A stretch of DNA of 64,000 nucleotides, from assembly GCF_000473265.1 (NCBI RefSeq), contig NZ_KI421511.1:7209909-7273908 (forward strand). Direction: 5' to 3'. The position numbers were made by a program, and so were the translations under genes. Below, piece by piece: positions 45,387 through 54,847 of the stretch. Source of the DNA: Amycolatopsis thermoflava N1165 (GTDB taxonomy: Bacteria; Actinomycetota; Actinomycetes; Mycobacteriales; Pseudonocardiaceae). Numbering within the stretch: position 1 is the stretch's first letter; each line of letters begins with the position of its first letter. Below the pieces are notes generated by a model. The model was given only the letters and a program-made list of their open reading frames with translations, was not told the DNA's origin and did not search any database.

Positions 45387-47978
45387 TCAGCTCACGATCG
45401 GCAGCGACAGCGGCCGGCGGACGGCCTGCGCGACGCCGTCGGAGGCGAGCGCCGCCGCCACGCGGTCCGGCGATGGGCGGCCGTACGTGGTCGTCCGCTG
45501 GACCAGCGGGCGGCCGATCGGGGCGACCATCGCCTCCAGTTCGCTGATCGTCTTGTACGAGCCGTTGTCCGCGCCCGCCATGCGGCTGATCGTCTCCTCC
45601 ATCAGCGTGCCGCCGAGGTCGTTCACGCCGCCGTTCAGCACGTCCCGGCAGGTGTCCTCGCCCAGCTTCACCCACGAGCACTGGATGTTGTCGATCAGGC
45701 CGTGCAGCAGGATCCGCGCCAGCGCGTGCACTGCCCGGTTCTCGCGCTTCGTCGGGCCCGGGCGGGACAGCCCGGCCAGGTAGATCGGCGCGTTCTGGTG
45801 GATGAACGGCAGCAGCACGAACTCGGTGAACCCGCGCCGACCGGTCTTCTCCAGCGCCCGCCGCTGCAGGTCGGCGATCAGCTTGATGTGCCCGACCCAG
45901 TGGGCGGGCGTGTCGACGTGCCCGTACATCATCGTCGAGGTCGTCGGGATGCCCAGCTCGTGCGCGGTCGAGATCACCTCGATCCAGCTCGACGCGGGCA
46001 GCTTGCCCTTGGTGAGCACCCATCGCACGTCGTCGTCCAGGATCTCGGCCGCCGTGCCCGGCAGCGAGTCCACACCGGACTCGTGCGCGCGCGTCAGCCA
46101 GTCCCGGATGGACAGGTTCGTCCTGGACGCGCCGTTCACGACCTCCATCGGGCTGTAGGAGTGCAGGTGGATGTCCGGCTGCCGCCGCTTCACCTCGGCC
46201 GCCAGGTCGAAGTACGCCGTGCCGGGCATGTCCGGGTGGATCCCGCCCTGCATGCAGATCTCCGTCGCCCCGGCCTCCCACGCCTGGTCGACGCGGTCAC
46301 CGACCTGCGACAGCGACAGCGTGTAGGCGTCGGCGTCCGTGCGGCGCTGCGCGAAGGCGCAGAACCGGCAGCCGGTGTAGCAGACGTTGGTGAAGTTGAT
46401 GTTCCGCGTCACCACGAACGTGACGTCGTCGCCGTTGACGTCCCGGCGCAGCCCGTCCGCCAGCGAGGCGAGTGCCTCCAGTTCGGCGCCGTCCGCGTGC
46501 AGCAGCGCCAGAGCGTCCTCATCGGACAGACCGGCCGGGTCGCGTTCCGCGCGGCGCAACGCTTCCGCGATGTCGGTGTCCATCCGGCGCGGCGCGGTCG
46601 GAACCTGCGAAGCGAGTTCCTTCCAGTCGCCGTACACCGAGTCGAAGTCGCTGCGCCGGTCCTCGGTGCGACCCGTGGTGTCGACCTCGACGTGCAGGTC
46701 GGTGCGGCCGGTGCCGGCCTGGTCCTGCCAGCCGCCGTCCGGCTCCTGCCACGGGCGGCCCTCCAGGACCGCGTCCTCGCGCGCCAGGCCGGTCTTCGGA
46801 TCGGCCAGCGCGGCGACGTGCCCGGCGACGCGCGGATCCAGCCACGGCTCACCGGCGAGCAGGTACTCGGGATAGATCGTCAGCCGCTCGCGCAGCGTGT
46901 AACCGGCCTTCTCGGTCTGCCGGGCCAGCTCGTCGATCTGCGGCCAGGCGCGCTCGGGGTTGACGTGGTCGGGCGTGAGCGGCGAAACCCCGCCCCAGTC
47001 GTCGATCCCGGCACGCACCATGAGGTCGTACTGGCTGCCGATCAGGTTCGGCGGCGCCTGGATGCGCATCTTCGGGCCGAACACGAGCCGCGCGACGGCG
47101 ATCGTCGCGGCCAGCTCCTGCAGGTCGGCGTCCGGCGTGGCGCGCATCTTGGTGTCCGGCTTGGCGCGGAAGTTCTGCACGATGACTTCCTGGATACCGC
47201 CGTACTGGCGCGCCACCTTGCGGATCGCGAACAGGGCGTCCGCGCGCTCTTCGTAGTTCTCGCCGATGCCGATCAGGATGCCGGTGGTGAACGGCACGGA
47301 CGTCCGGCCGGCGTCCTCCAGCACCCGCAGCCGCACTGCCGGGTCCTTGTCCGGCGAGCCGTAGTGCGGGCCGCCGCGCTCGCTCCACAGCCTGGTCGCG
47401 GTGGTCTCCAGCATCATGCCCATCGACGGCGCGACCGGCTTGAGGCGCTGCAGGTCCTGCCAGCTCATGACGCCGGGGTTGAGGTGCGGCAGCAGACCGG
47501 TCTGCTCCAGCACCAGGATCGCCATCGCGCGCACGTAGGACAGCGTGTCGTCGTAGCCGTGCGCGTCCAGCCACTCGCGGGCCTGCTTCCAGCGGTCCTC
47601 GGGGCGGTCGCCGAGGGTGAACAGGGCTTCCTTGCAGCCCATCGCCGCTCCCTGCCGCGCGATCTCCAGCACCTCGTCCGGCGACAGGAACGGGGCGTCC
47701 AGTTTGCCCGGAACCGTCGCGAAAGTGCAGTATCCGCAGCGGTCGCGGCACAGCCGGGTGAGTGGGATGAACACCTTGCGGCTGTAGGTGATGACGCCTT
47801 CGCGGCCGGCTTCGGCCAGTCCGGCGTCGCGAACTCGGGAGGCGTGCTCGGACAGCGTTTCGAGGTCTTCGTCGCGCGCGTGCAACAGCACGGTCGCCTC
47901 GGTGATGTCGAGGGTCTTGCCGTCGCGGGCACGGGCCAGCGCGCGGCGCATCGCGGAGGCGGTGGGAGCGGATGCCAT
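45387..47978 (-). CDS. fbiC: FO synthase FbiC (fused CofG/CofH)
   Basis: 863 residues, two radical-SAM halves in one chain. The N-terminal CofG-like half has the cluster CRDRCGYC (Cys77, 81, 84), then [20 protein letters not shown]. The C-terminal CofH-like half has CYTGCRFC (about residue 540) and [20 protein letters not shown], then [19 protein letters not shown]. FbiC joins tyrosine and 5-amino-6-ribitylamino-uracil to make FO, the deazaflavin core of F420. This explains the F420-type proteins in the window. ATG at 47978 ([12 protein letters not shown]). Divergent from the transposase-derived gene. Confidence 0.95.
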   Translation of the reverse strand: MASAPTASAMRRALARARDGKTLDITEATVLLHARDEDLETLSEHASRVRDAGLAEAGREGVITYSRKVFIPLTRLCRDRCGYCTFATVPGKLDAPFLSPDEVLEIARQGAAMGCKEALFTLGDRPEDRWKQAREWLDAHGYDDTLSYVRAMAILVLEQTGLLPHLNPGVMSWQDLQRLKPVAPSMGMMLETTATRLWSERGGPHYGSPDKDPAVRLRVLEDAGRTSVPFTTGILIGIGENYEERADALFAIRKVARQYGGIQEVIVQNFRAKPDTKMRATPDADLQELAATIAVARLVFGPKMRIQAPPNLIGSQYDLMVRAGIDDWGGVSPLTPDHVNPERAWPQIDELARQTEKAGYTLRERLTIYPEYLLAGEPWLDPRVAGHVAALADPKTGLAREDAVLEGRPWQEPDGGWQDQAGTGRTDLHVEVDTTGRTEDRRSDFDSVYGDWKELASQVPTAPRRMDTDIAEALRRAERDPAGLSDEDALALLHADGAELEALASLADGLRRDVNGDDVTFVVTRNINFTNVCYTGCRFCAFAQRRTDADAYTLSLSQVGDRVDQAWEAGATEICMQGGIHPDMPGTAYFDLAAEVKRRQPDIHLHSYSPMEVVNGASRTNLSIRDWLTRAHESGVDSLPGTAAEILDDDVRWVLTKGKLPASSWIEVISTAHELGIPTTSTMMYGHVDTPAHWVGHIKLIADLQRRALEKTGRRGFTEFVLLPFIHQNAPIYLAGLSRPGPTKRENRAVHALARILLHGLIDNIQCSWVKLGEDTCRDVLNGGVNDLGGTLMEETISRMAGADNGSYKTISELEAMVAPIGRPLVQRTTTYGRPSPDRVAAALASDGVAQAVRRPLSLPIVS

Positions 47979-48090
47979 ACCGGAAACGCTAGGACCGGCC
48001 CGGCCCGCGGTGCCAGGACCAGACCGCGCAAGATCGGCCACACCGGGTGGCGGGAACCCTGTTTCCGCTGCTCACCACGGCCGTGGTCGT

Positions 48091-48118
48091 TGCGCCGCGG
48101 CCGGTGCCGGCGTATTAC
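48091..48118 (+). promoter_or_regulatory. Promoter of the transposase-derived gene (leaderless)
   Basis: TTGCGC, an 18-bp spacer and TATTAC (48113-48118) lie immediately upstream of the GTG at 48126. The 7-nt distance from the -10 to the start implies a leaderless transcript driven by a host-type promoter. Confidence 0.5.
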
Positions 48119-48125
48119 CTAAAGT

Positions 48126-49712
48126 GTGGCTTCGGTGATCGGCAAGCGGGTCGGCGGCAAGACCTACTACTACCTCGCGCACACCGGGCGGGTGAACGGC
48201 GCGCCGCGGATCACGTCGCAGCGTTATCTCGGCACCGCCGAGGACATTGCGGCAGCTCTGGACGGTGCGGCCGGTTCACCCGACGGTACGCGGCACCTGG
48301 CGTTCGGTGACGTCGCTGCCGTCTGGTCCACCCTGGAGCGGCTCCAGGTGCGCTCGGCGATCGACGATGTTCTCGGATCGCGCAGGGCGAAAGTGTCGAT
48401 CGGGACGTACTTCGCGTTGTCGGTGCTGCACCGCGCGACCGCGCCGGGCACGGATCTGGCCCAGTGGTGGGCGGAGAGCGCGGCGAGCCGGTTCGTGCGG
48501 CCGCGGATCGCCGCCGCCGCCGTGCAGGACGACGAGTTCTGGCGCGCCACGCGGCGGCTGACGCGGGCGCAGCTGGAGCGGATCGAGGAGGCGGTGTCCG
48601 CGCGCGTGCGGGAACAACTGCCGGAGCCGATCCTGCTCGCGGTGGACGTGCCGAACTTCGCGACCTACGCGGAATCGGAAACCGCGGCGGCGTCCCCGGC
48701 CGGGTTGAGCACGGTGGTCACGCGGGACGGCGCGATCCCGCTGGCGTCGAGCGTGTACCGCCGGGAGGGCGCGGTGCCGTTCGGGGTGTCGGCCGACCGG
48801 CTGGCGTCACGGGTGGCCGGCCCGGTGACGCTGGTGTTCGAGACGGGCCAGCACGCGCAGCTCGACCTCGACGACGGCAGGCACTTCGTCGGCGCGTTGC
48901 CGCTGGGCGACTACCCGGAGCTGCTGGCGCGCCCGGCGTCGGCGCGCCGGTCGGTCGGCCCGGATCGCTTTGCCGGGGTGACGGCGCTCGACACGCACGC
49001 CGTGGTGTCCGGCACGACCCGGCGGGTGGTGCTGACGCACTCGGCGAAGCTGCACGCGGCGCAGGCGCGCGGGTTCGCACAGGCGCTGAGCAGCGCGACG
49101 CGGCAGCTCGACGGTCTCGCGCTGGCGCTGGCGGCGGGCACCAACCGGCGGCCCCGCGAGCAGGTGCTGACCGAGATCGCGCGGATCACCCGGGTGCGGT
49201 GGGTCGACCGTGTGCTGTCCACGCGGCTGACCGGCACGCGCCCGTCCGAGCTGCGGCTGGAGTGGCGGGTCGACGAGAACGCCCGGTCGCGCCTGGACGA
49301 GGAGTACTTCGGCAAGCAGCTGCTGGTGACCGACCACGACTGGCCGGTCGCCGACGTGATCACCGCGTACCGGGCGCGCTACCACCTGGACTCGACGTTC
49401 CGGCAGCTCAACGGCCCGTTCGTGGCCGCGTCCGCGCCGCGGCGGCACTGGACCGAGCACCGGATCGCGGTGCACTCGCTGGTGAGCGTGCTGGCGACGG
49501 CGGTGACGCACGTGATGCGGCAGGAGGCTGACCGGGCCGGGCTGGACCTGTCGGTGCGTGAGCTGCTGGACCTGCTGTCGCGCATCGGGGAGACGGTGCT
49601 GCGGTACCCGTCGACCGGCGGCCGCCCGCGCACCCGGCGGCTGCTGACCTGCCGGGACGCGGTGCAGCAGAAGCTGTTCGACCTGTTCGGCCTGGACGCC
49701 TACGCGCCCTGA
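48126..49712 (+). CDS. IS1634-like transposase homologue, probably domesticated
   Basis: 528 residues with the full-length DDE architecture of IS1634/IS4-type transposases: GGKTYYYLAHTGRVNGAPRI, QRYLGTAEDIAAAL, LLAVDVPNFATYAESE (first acid, D174), IPLASSVYRREGAVPFG, VTLVFETGQHAQLDL, and VADVITAYRARYHLDSTFRQ. Where active relatives have a second Asp (V-x-D-R/K-G) this protein has VFETG, and where they have the catalytic Glu (IE-x-x-F-R) it has LDSTFRQL. The frame is intact, no terminal inverted repeats were found, and the gene has its own leaderless promoter between two housekeeping genes. A cellular DNA-binding role is plausible. Confidence 0.75.
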   Translation: MASVIGKRVGGKTYYYLAHTGRVNGAPRITSQRYLGTAEDIAAALDGAAGSPDGTRHLAFGDVAAVWSTLERLQVRSAIDDVLGSRRAKVSIGTYFALSVLHRATAPGTDLAQWWAESAASRFVRPRIAAAAVQDDEFWRATRRLTRAQLERIEEAVSARVREQLPEPILLAVDVPNFATYAESETAAASPAGLSTVVTRDGAIPLASSVYRREGAVPFGVSADRLASRVAGPVTLVFETGQHAQLDLDDGRHFVGALPLGDYPELLARPASARRSVGPDRFAGVTALDTHAVVSGTTRRVVLTHSAKLHAAQARGFAQALSSATRQLDGLALALAAGTNRRPREQVLTEIARITRVRWVDRVLSTRLTGTRPSELRLEWRVDENARSRLDEEYFGKQLLVTDHDWPVADVITAYRARYHLDSTFRQLNGPFVAASAPRRHWTEHRIAVHSLVSVLATAVTHVMRQEADRAGLDLSVRELLDLLSRIGETVLRYPSTGGRPRTRRLLTCRDAVQQKLFDLFGLDAYAP

Positions 49713-49752
49713 GCGCGGAACTCGCGGCTATGCGGGACTCGCAGCGCTGATC

Positions 49753-51354
49753 TCACTCCTCGGTCAGCAGGTGTTTTTCGCGGACCGCGGGCAGCGACAG
49801 CGAGCGGTAGCCTGCCTCGTCGAACAACACGGTGACCTTCTCGGCCTCCCGGCGCACGACCTGGCCGGTGCCCCACTCCGCGTGGCGCACCGACGCGCCG
49901 GGCTGGAACTCGCCGTCGGACGGGGTCAGCTCGGCCGCCGTGCCCGCGTCGCAGGTGTCGCAGAACCCGCACGGTTCGTCCAGCGTCTCGCCGAAGTAGC
50001 CGAGCAGGAACTGGCGGCGGCACGCGGACGTCTCGGCGTACTCGCGCATCACCTCGACGCGGGACCGGTCGAGCTTCTTGCGCTGCTCGGACACCTCCGC
50101 GGCGCGCTCGGTCGCCTCCTCCGGATCGGTGTCGGCGTAGCTGAACTTCCCCTGCCCGGTCTCCTCGACCAGGCCGGTCTGCTCCAGCAGGTTCAGGTTG
50201 TTCATCGTCCGGCGGTGCGACTGGTCCACCTCGCCGTCGATCTCCTGCGGGCTGGCCGGGCCGTCCTGCTCGCGCAGGGACTCGGCGAGCTCGGCGATGC
50301 CGTCGTCGTCGAAGCGCCGCGCGGTGAGGAACTTCTGCATGCCCAGGTCCTCCGGCCGGTAGAACAGCAGCGCGTCGGCGCGTTCGCCGTCCCGGCCGGC
50401 GCGGCCGATCTGCTGGTAGTACGAATCGACGGAATCCGGCACCGACGCGTGCACGGCGAACCGCACGTTCGGCTTGTCGATGCCCATGCCGAACGCCGAC
50501 GTGGCGACGACGACGTCCACCCGGTCGGCGAGGAAGTCCTCGTGCACGCGCTTGCGGTCGGCCGCCTTCATCCCGGCGTGGTAGGCCACCGCGCCCAGCT
50601 CCTCGGCGTAGCGCTCGCTGTCCTTGCGGGTCGTGGCGTAGACGAGGCCGGGTTTCTCCGCGTCCCGCACCCACTGCAGCACGGCGGCGCGCTTGTCCTC
50701 CTCGGTGGTGGCGCGGTGCACCGCGAGGTGGAGGTTCGGCCGGTCGAACCCGGACACCACGCGCACCGGGTCGCGCAGGCCGAGGTGCTCGACGATGTCG
50801 TCCCGCACCGGCCCGCCCGCGGTGGCCGTCAGCGCTAGCACGCGCGGGCGCCCGAGCCGCTCGATGGCGTGCCCGAGCCGGAGGTAGTCCGGGCGGAAGT
50901 CGTGGCCCCACGCGGACACGCAGTGCGCCTCGTCGACGACGAACAGGCTCGGCCGGATCTCGTCGAGCTGCTCCAGCACCTCGTCCTTGGCCAGCTGCTC
51001 CGGCGCGAGGAACAGGTATTCGGCGTCACCGCGGGTGACCGCGTCCCAGGCCTTGTCCGTGGTGCGCGCGGGCTGCGTGGAGTTGACCGCGACCGCGTCC
51101 GGGGCGTCGCTGTCCTCGATCTGCCCCACCTGGTCCCGCTGCAACGCGGTCAGCGGCGACACGACGAGCGTCGGTCCGTCCATCAGCAGCGCGGGGATCT
51201 GGTAGATCGCGGACTTGCCGGATCCGGTCGGCATGACGGCGAGGACGTCGTGCCCGTCGAGCAGCGCTGCCATCGCGGTCAGCTGGTCGTCGCGCAGCTC
51301 CGCCCAGCCGAAGGTGTCGCGTGCGGTCCGGCGGAGTTCGTCGTGTCTGGACAC
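49753..51354 (-). CDS. recQ: ATP-dependent DNA helicase RecQ
   Basis: 533 residues. Motif 0/I: GWAELRDDQLTAMAALLDGH, AVMPTGSGKSAIYQIPALLM (Walker A). VVSPLTALQRDQV, LFVVDEAHCVSAWGHDFRPD (DEAH), ALTATAGGPV (III), VYATTRKDSERYAEELG (IV), VDVVVATSAFGMGIDKPNVR (V), DSYYQQIGRAGRDGERADAL (VI). The zinc domain CRRQFLLGYFGE...CGFCDTC is present; no HRDC domain is visible, but a C-terminal part (GASVRHAEWGTGQVVRREAE) is like the SH3-type tail of actinobacterial RecQ. It unwinds DNA in recombinational repair. GTG start at 51354. Confidence 0.92.
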   Translation of the reverse strand: MSRHDELRRTARDTFGWAELRDDQLTAMAALLDGHDVLAVMPTGSGKSAIYQIPALLMDGPTLVVSPLTALQRDQVGQIEDSDAPDAVAVNSTQPARTTDKAWDAVTRGDAEYLFLAPEQLAKDEVLEQLDEIRPSLFVVDEAHCVSAWGHDFRPDYLRLGHAIERLGRPRVLALTATAGGPVRDDIVEHLGLRDPVRVVSGFDRPNLHLAVHRATTEEDKRAAVLQWVRDAEKPGLVYATTRKDSERYAEELGAVAYHAGMKAADRKRVHEDFLADRVDVVVATSAFGMGIDKPNVRFAVHASVPDSVDSYYQQIGRAGRDGERADALLFYRPEDLGMQKFLTARRFDDDGIAELAESLREQDGPASPQEIDGEVDQSHRRTMNNLNLLEQTGLVEETGQGKFSYADTDPEEATERAAEVSEQRKKLDRSRVEVMREYAETSACRRQFLLGYFGETLDEPCGFCDTCDAGTAAELTPSDGEFQPGASVRHAEWGTGQVVRREAEKVTVLFDEAGYRSLSLPAVREKHLLTEE

Positions 51355-51405
51355 CGGCGGGGTGTTCCCGCATCCGTGGGGCCGGAAACGTCGTAGGCTG
51401 CGGGC

Positions 51406-51936
51406 ATGCTGGAGGGGTACACCGCACGGGACGAGACCGAGAACGCCGACGTGGCACGGATCCGGGAGGTGCTGGCCACCGCGGCGGACCCGTTCTCGCG
51501 GCAGATTCCCTTGCACGTCACGGGATCCGCGGTGATCGTGCACCCGGAGAGCCGCCGCGTGCTGCTGCGCTGGCACCAGCGTCAGCAGGCGTGGCTGCAG
51601 GTCGGCGGGCACGGCGACCCGGGTGAGACGGACCCGCTGGTGATCGCGCTGCGGGAAGGGCGCGAGGAGACCGGGCTGACCGATCTGCGGCCGTGGCCGA
51701 CCGCGGACCTGCTGCACGCGGTGGTCGTCCCGGTGCCCGCGAAAGGCGCCGAGCCCGCGCACGAGCACGCGGACCTGCGGTTCGTGCTGGCGACCGGGCA
51801 GCCGGAAGCGGCGCGGCCGGAGAAGCCGGACGCGCCGCTGAAGTGGCTTCCGCTCGACGAAGCGATCGACGCCGTCTCGGAGGACAACCTGCGCGAGACG
51901 CTGCGCCGCGTTCAGGAGCGGCTCCAGGTGTGCTGA
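51406..51936 (+). CDS. Nudix hydrolase
   Basis: 176 residues. The Nudix box GX5EX7REUXEEXGU is intact in GHGDPGETDPLVIALREGRE followed by ETGL. Before it are IPLHVTGSAVIVHPESRRVL and LRWHQRQQAWLQVGG, and after it LLHAVVVPVPAKGAEPAHEH, ADLRFVLATGQ. It hydrolyses a nucleoside-diphosphate-linked compound with Mg; the substrate is not deducible. ATG start at 51406, divergent from recQ by 51 bp. Confidence 0.87.
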   Translation: MLEGYTARDETENADVARIREVLATAADPFSRQIPLHVTGSAVIVHPESRRVLLRWHQRQQAWLQVGGHGDPGETDPLVIALREGREETGLTDLRPWPTADLLHAVVVPVPAKGAEPAHEHADLRFVLATGQPEAARPEKPDAPLKWLPLDEAIDAVSEDNLRETLRRVQERLQVC

Positions 51937-52040
51937 TCCGGGGATGTTGGTGACGGGCTGACACAGGCCACTCACACCAACGTCGCCGCTGAGCGAGCCA
52001 CGCCGCTACCACCGCGACCGCGGGGGCGGGTGGAGCTGCT

Positions 52041-52367
52041 CTAGGAGCGTCCCCGGTGCGGGGTCTGGTCGGCGACGCCGTGGCGCAGCGGGGTGTTCGG
52101 CTCGGCCGCCGTCTGCTGCTTGGCGGGTGAGCCCCCGGCGTGGCCGGTCACCTCGGGGATCTTGGTGTGCTCGCCGTGCGACGGCTCGGCGCCCTCGTGG
52201 AGCTGGCGCTTGCGCACGCGCATCAGCTCCAGCACCGGCAGCCGGTTGGCGTGCTTCAGCTCGTAGGACATCAGCTGGTCGAGCTGCTCCTCGTCGAGCG
52301 ACCGGATGCGGTGCTGCAGCGACGCCAGTGGCAGCTCGTCGTACTCGGGCAGCGGTAGTTCGGACAT
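52041..52367 (-). CDS. Small conserved actinobacterial protein (DUF8129-like)
   Basis: 108 residues: SELPLPEYDELPLASLQHRI, RSLDEEQLDQLMSYELKHAN, RLPVLELMRVRKRQLHEGAE. The first 65 residues form two predicted helices of a type I have seen at the start or end of several actinobacterial proteins (DUF8129-like). The rest is disordered (PSHGEHTKIPEVTGHAGGSP). Function unknown. ATG at 52367; divergent from the copper-protein gene. Confidence 0.65.
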   Translation of the reverse strand: MSELPLPEYDELPLASLQHRIRSLDEEQLDQLMSYELKHANRLPVLELMRVRKRQLHEGAEPSHGEHTKIPEVTGHAGGSPAKQQTAAEPNTPLRHGVADQTPHRGRS

Positions 52368-52450
52368 GTGCCAAGGCCTACCCGGGCCGCGCCCGCGCAA
52401 ACGGTTGGACGCGGCCCGGCCGGGTATGCGCCGGGGGAGAGGAGGACGTG

Positions 52451-52855
52451 ATGACCAACGCCCTGCGCATGGTGCGGACCCACCCCGCCGACCTGGGCGG
52501 CCTCGACCCGGAGGCCATCGCCGCGTGCCTGGAGGAGTGCGTGTCCTGCGCGCAGACTTGCACGGCCTGCGCCGACGCCTGCCTGTCCGAACCGGATCCG
52601 GCTCCGATGGTGCGGTGCATCAAGCTCGACCAGGACTGCGCCGCCGTGTGCGCCGCGACCGCCCAGGTGCTGTCCCGCCGCGGTGACCCCGCCGGAATCG
52701 TCTCCGAGCTGCTCGCGCTGTGCGAGAAGGCCTGCCGGGCGTGCGCCGAGGAGTGCGAGAAGCACGCCCGGCACCACGAGCACTGCGCGGTGTGCGCGGA
52801 GGCCTGCCGCAGCTGTGCGGACGCCTGCCGGCAGTTGCGCCAGCACCTAGGTTGA
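52451..52855 (+). CDS. Four-helix bundle copper-binding protein (DUF326/Csp-like)
   Basis: 134 residues with 17 cysteines, most in CxxxC or CxxC spacing on amphipathic helices: IAACLEECVSCAQTCTACAD, ACLSEPDP, VRCIKLDQDCAAVCAATAQV, LCEKACRACAEECEKHARHH, EHCAVCAEACRSCADACRQL. This is the layout of the copper storage proteins (Csp) and DUF326, which bind many Cu(I) ions inside a four-helix bundle. No signal peptide, so cytosolic (Csp3-like). The ATG has AGGAGG 5 nt upstream. Its 3' end overlaps the convergent glucosidase gene by 9 bp. Confidence 0.85.
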   Translation: MTNALRMVRTHPADLGGLDPEAIAACLEECVSCAQTCTACADACLSEPDPAPMVRCIKLDQDCAAVCAATAQVLSRRGDPAGIVSELLALCEKACRACAEECEKHARHHEHCAVCAEACRSCADACRQLRQHLG

Positions 52856-54373
52856 CAGCCACACGGCGGAGTCGGGGGCGAGTTCGTCCGCCGGTTCGGC
52901 GCTGGCCAGCAGGATCTTCCGGTGCGGCGGCAGCGCGACCGGTGCCGAGCCCAGGTTGACCACGCACACCACTCCCGGCTCGCGCCGGAAGGCCAGCACG
53001 TCCGGCGCACTGTCCAACCAGGACAGTTCCCCGTCCCCGAGTGCGGGGTGTTCCTTGCGGATCCGCAGCGCGTCCCGGTAGAGGCACAGCATCGAGTCCG
53101 GGTCGTCCTCCTGCGCGGCGACCGTCTTCGCGGCCCAGTGCGCGGGTTGCGGCAGCCACGGCGTGCCGGCCGAGAACCCGAACGGCGGCTCCGAGCCGGA
53201 CCACGGGAGCGGCACCCGGCACCCGTCGCGACCGCGTTTGGTGTGCCCGGACCGTTCCCACGTCGGGTCCTGCAGCACCTCCTCCGGCAGGTCCTCGACC
53301 TCCTCCAGCCCCAGCTCCTCGCCCTGGTAGAGGTATGCGCCGCCGGGCAGCGCGAGCATCAGCAGCAACGCGGCACGCGCCCGCGGCAGCCCGCCGCCGT
53401 ACCGCGTGACGTGCCGTTTGACGTCGTGGTTGGACAGCACCCAGGTGGCCGGCGCGCCCACCGCGGCGAGCGCGGCGATGCTGGAGTCGATCACCGACCG
53501 CAGCTTCGCCGCGTCCCACGGGCAGCGCAGGAAGTCGAAGTTGAACGCGGTGTGCAGCTCGTCCGGCCGCACGTACCGGGCCAGCCGCCGCGGGCTGTCC
53601 ACCCAGGCTTCGGCCACGAAGATCCGGTCGTCGCCGTAGTGGCGGGCGAGTTCGCGCCAGGACCGGAAGATCTCGTGCACGCCGGGCCGGTCCCAGTGCG
53701 GATGGTCGCTGCGGTCCGGCGGCTCGACCAGGCCCTCGTGGTCCAGGCCGAGGTCGGGCAGCGCCGGGTCCTTGACCATGCCGTGCGCGACGTCGATGCG
53801 GAACCCGTCCACCCCGCGGTCGAGCCAGAACCGCAGGACGTCCAGGAACTCCGCGCGCACCTCCGGGTGGTCCCAGTTCAGGTCCGGTTGCGCGGGGTCG
53901 AACAGGTGCAGGTACCACTGGCCGTCGTCGACCCGGGTCCACGCGGACCCGCCGAAGACGCTGCGCCAGTCGTTGGGCTCGTCGCGGAACACGTACCGAT
54001 CCCGCTCCGGCGAGCCACGCCCGGCGGCCAGCGCGGCCTGGAACCACGGGTGCCGGTCGCTGGTGTGGTTGGGCACGATGTCGACGATGATCCGCAGGCC
54101 GTGCCGGTGCGCTTCGTCGATCAGGGCTTCGGCGTCGGCGAGCGTGCCGAACACCGGGTCGATGTCGCGGTAGTCGGCCACGTCGTAGCCGCCGTCCGCC
54201 ATCGGGGACGGGTACCACGGGGTGATCCACAGCGCGTCCACGCCGAGGCCGGACAGGTAGGGGAGTTTCGCGCGGAGGCCGACCAGGTCCCCGACACCGT
54301 CGCCGGTGCCGTCCGCGAAGCTGCGGATGTAGACCTGGTAGATGACGGCGTCCCGCCACCACTGGCCGCTCAC
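52847..54373 (-). CDS. GH13 alpha-glucosidase
   Basis: 508 residues: WWRDAVIYQVYIRSFADGTG, GVDALWITPWYPSPMADGGY (region I vicinity), IIVDIVPNHTSDRHPWFQAA, nucleophile Asp in GVDGFRIDVAHGMV, acid/base Glu in IFVAEAWVD, transition-state Asp in WVLSNHDVKRHVTRYGG, and LPGGAYLYQGEELGLEEVED. This set matches bacterial alpha-glucosidase / oligo-1,6-glucosidase enzymes (GH13, subfamily 23/30-like) acting on maltose, trehalose-like or isomalto sugars inside the cell. The GTG at 54373 overlaps the stop of the upstream gene by 4 bp. Confidence 0.9.
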   Translation of the reverse strand: MSGQWWRDAVIYQVYIRSFADGTGDGVGDLVGLRAKLPYLSGLGVDALWITPWYPSPMADGGYDVADYRDIDPVFGTLADAEALIDEAHRHGLRIIVDIVPNHTSDRHPWFQAALAAGRGSPERDRYVFRDEPNDWRSVFGGSAWTRVDDGQWYLHLFDPAQPDLNWDHPEVRAEFLDVLRFWLDRGVDGFRIDVAHGMVKDPALPDLGLDHEGLVEPPDRSDHPHWDRPGVHEIFRSWRELARHYGDDRIFVAEAWVDSPRRLARYVRPDELHTAFNFDFLRCPWDAAKLRSVIDSSIAALAAVGAPATWVLSNHDVKRHVTRYGGGLPRARAALLLMLALPGGAYLYQGEELGLEEVEDLPEEVLQDPTWERSGHTKRGRDGCRVPLPWSGSEPPFGFSAGTPWLPQPAHWAAKTVAAQEDDPDSMLCLYRDALRIRKEHPALGDGELSWLDSAPDVLAFRREPGVVCVVNLGSAPVALPPHRKILLASAEPADELAPDSAVWLST

Positions 54374-54810
54374 GTCTGCGGCAGGTCGTGGGCCCAGGAC
54401 ACCAGGTGGATCAGCGCGTCGATCTGACCGCACGGATCCGGGTCCCCGGCGATGAACTCCAGCTGCGCCGCCAGCCCCGCGCCGTCCTGGTTGAGCTCGG
54501 CGAGCACGGCGCGCAGGACGGCCCGCAGCGGCGGCTGCAGGTCGTCGATCGGCACGGCCTCGTCGGTCTCGTCGGACAGGGCGATGGTGAACAGGTCCGC
54601 GCCCTCCGGCGCCGCGCGGGCCCGCACCTCGCGGGCGATCACCGCGACCAGCTCCGCGCACAGCGGCCGGAGCAGGCCGGCGTCCGGCGCGTCGGCGCCG
54701 ATCATCCTGGGCAGCACGCGGGACACGGAGTCCAGGTCGTGCCGGTCGAGGCCGTCCACGAGCTGATCGGCCAGGCGCCGCACGTCTCGCTGGGTGTTTT
54801 CGTGGCTCAT
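54370..54810 (-). CDS. Hypothetical protein upstream of the glucosidase
   Basis: 146 residues, acidic and helical: SHENTQRDVRRLADQLVDGL, RHDLDSVSRVLPRMIGADAP, LLRPLCAELVAVIAREVRAR, DDLQPPLRAVLRAVLAELNQ, CGQIDALIHLVSWAHDLPQT. No known domain was recognised. Translational overlap (GTGA) with the glucosidase gene suggests a shared transcript but not a shared function. Confidence 0.6.
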   Translation of the reverse strand: MSHENTQRDVRRLADQLVDGLDRHDLDSVSRVLPRMIGADAPDAGLLRPLCAELVAVIAREVRARAAPEGADLFTIALSDETDEAVPIDDLQPPLRAVLRAVLAELNQDGAGLAAQLEFIAGDPDPCGQIDALIHLVSWAHDLPQT

Positions 54811-54847
54811 CGGAAGCGAGGATTCCCCTGCTCGGAGGTGCCGAAAC

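Noticed and set aside
48126-49712. Active insertion sequence
   Set aside because: No terminal inverted repeats or target duplications seen, key acidic residues altered, host-type promoter.
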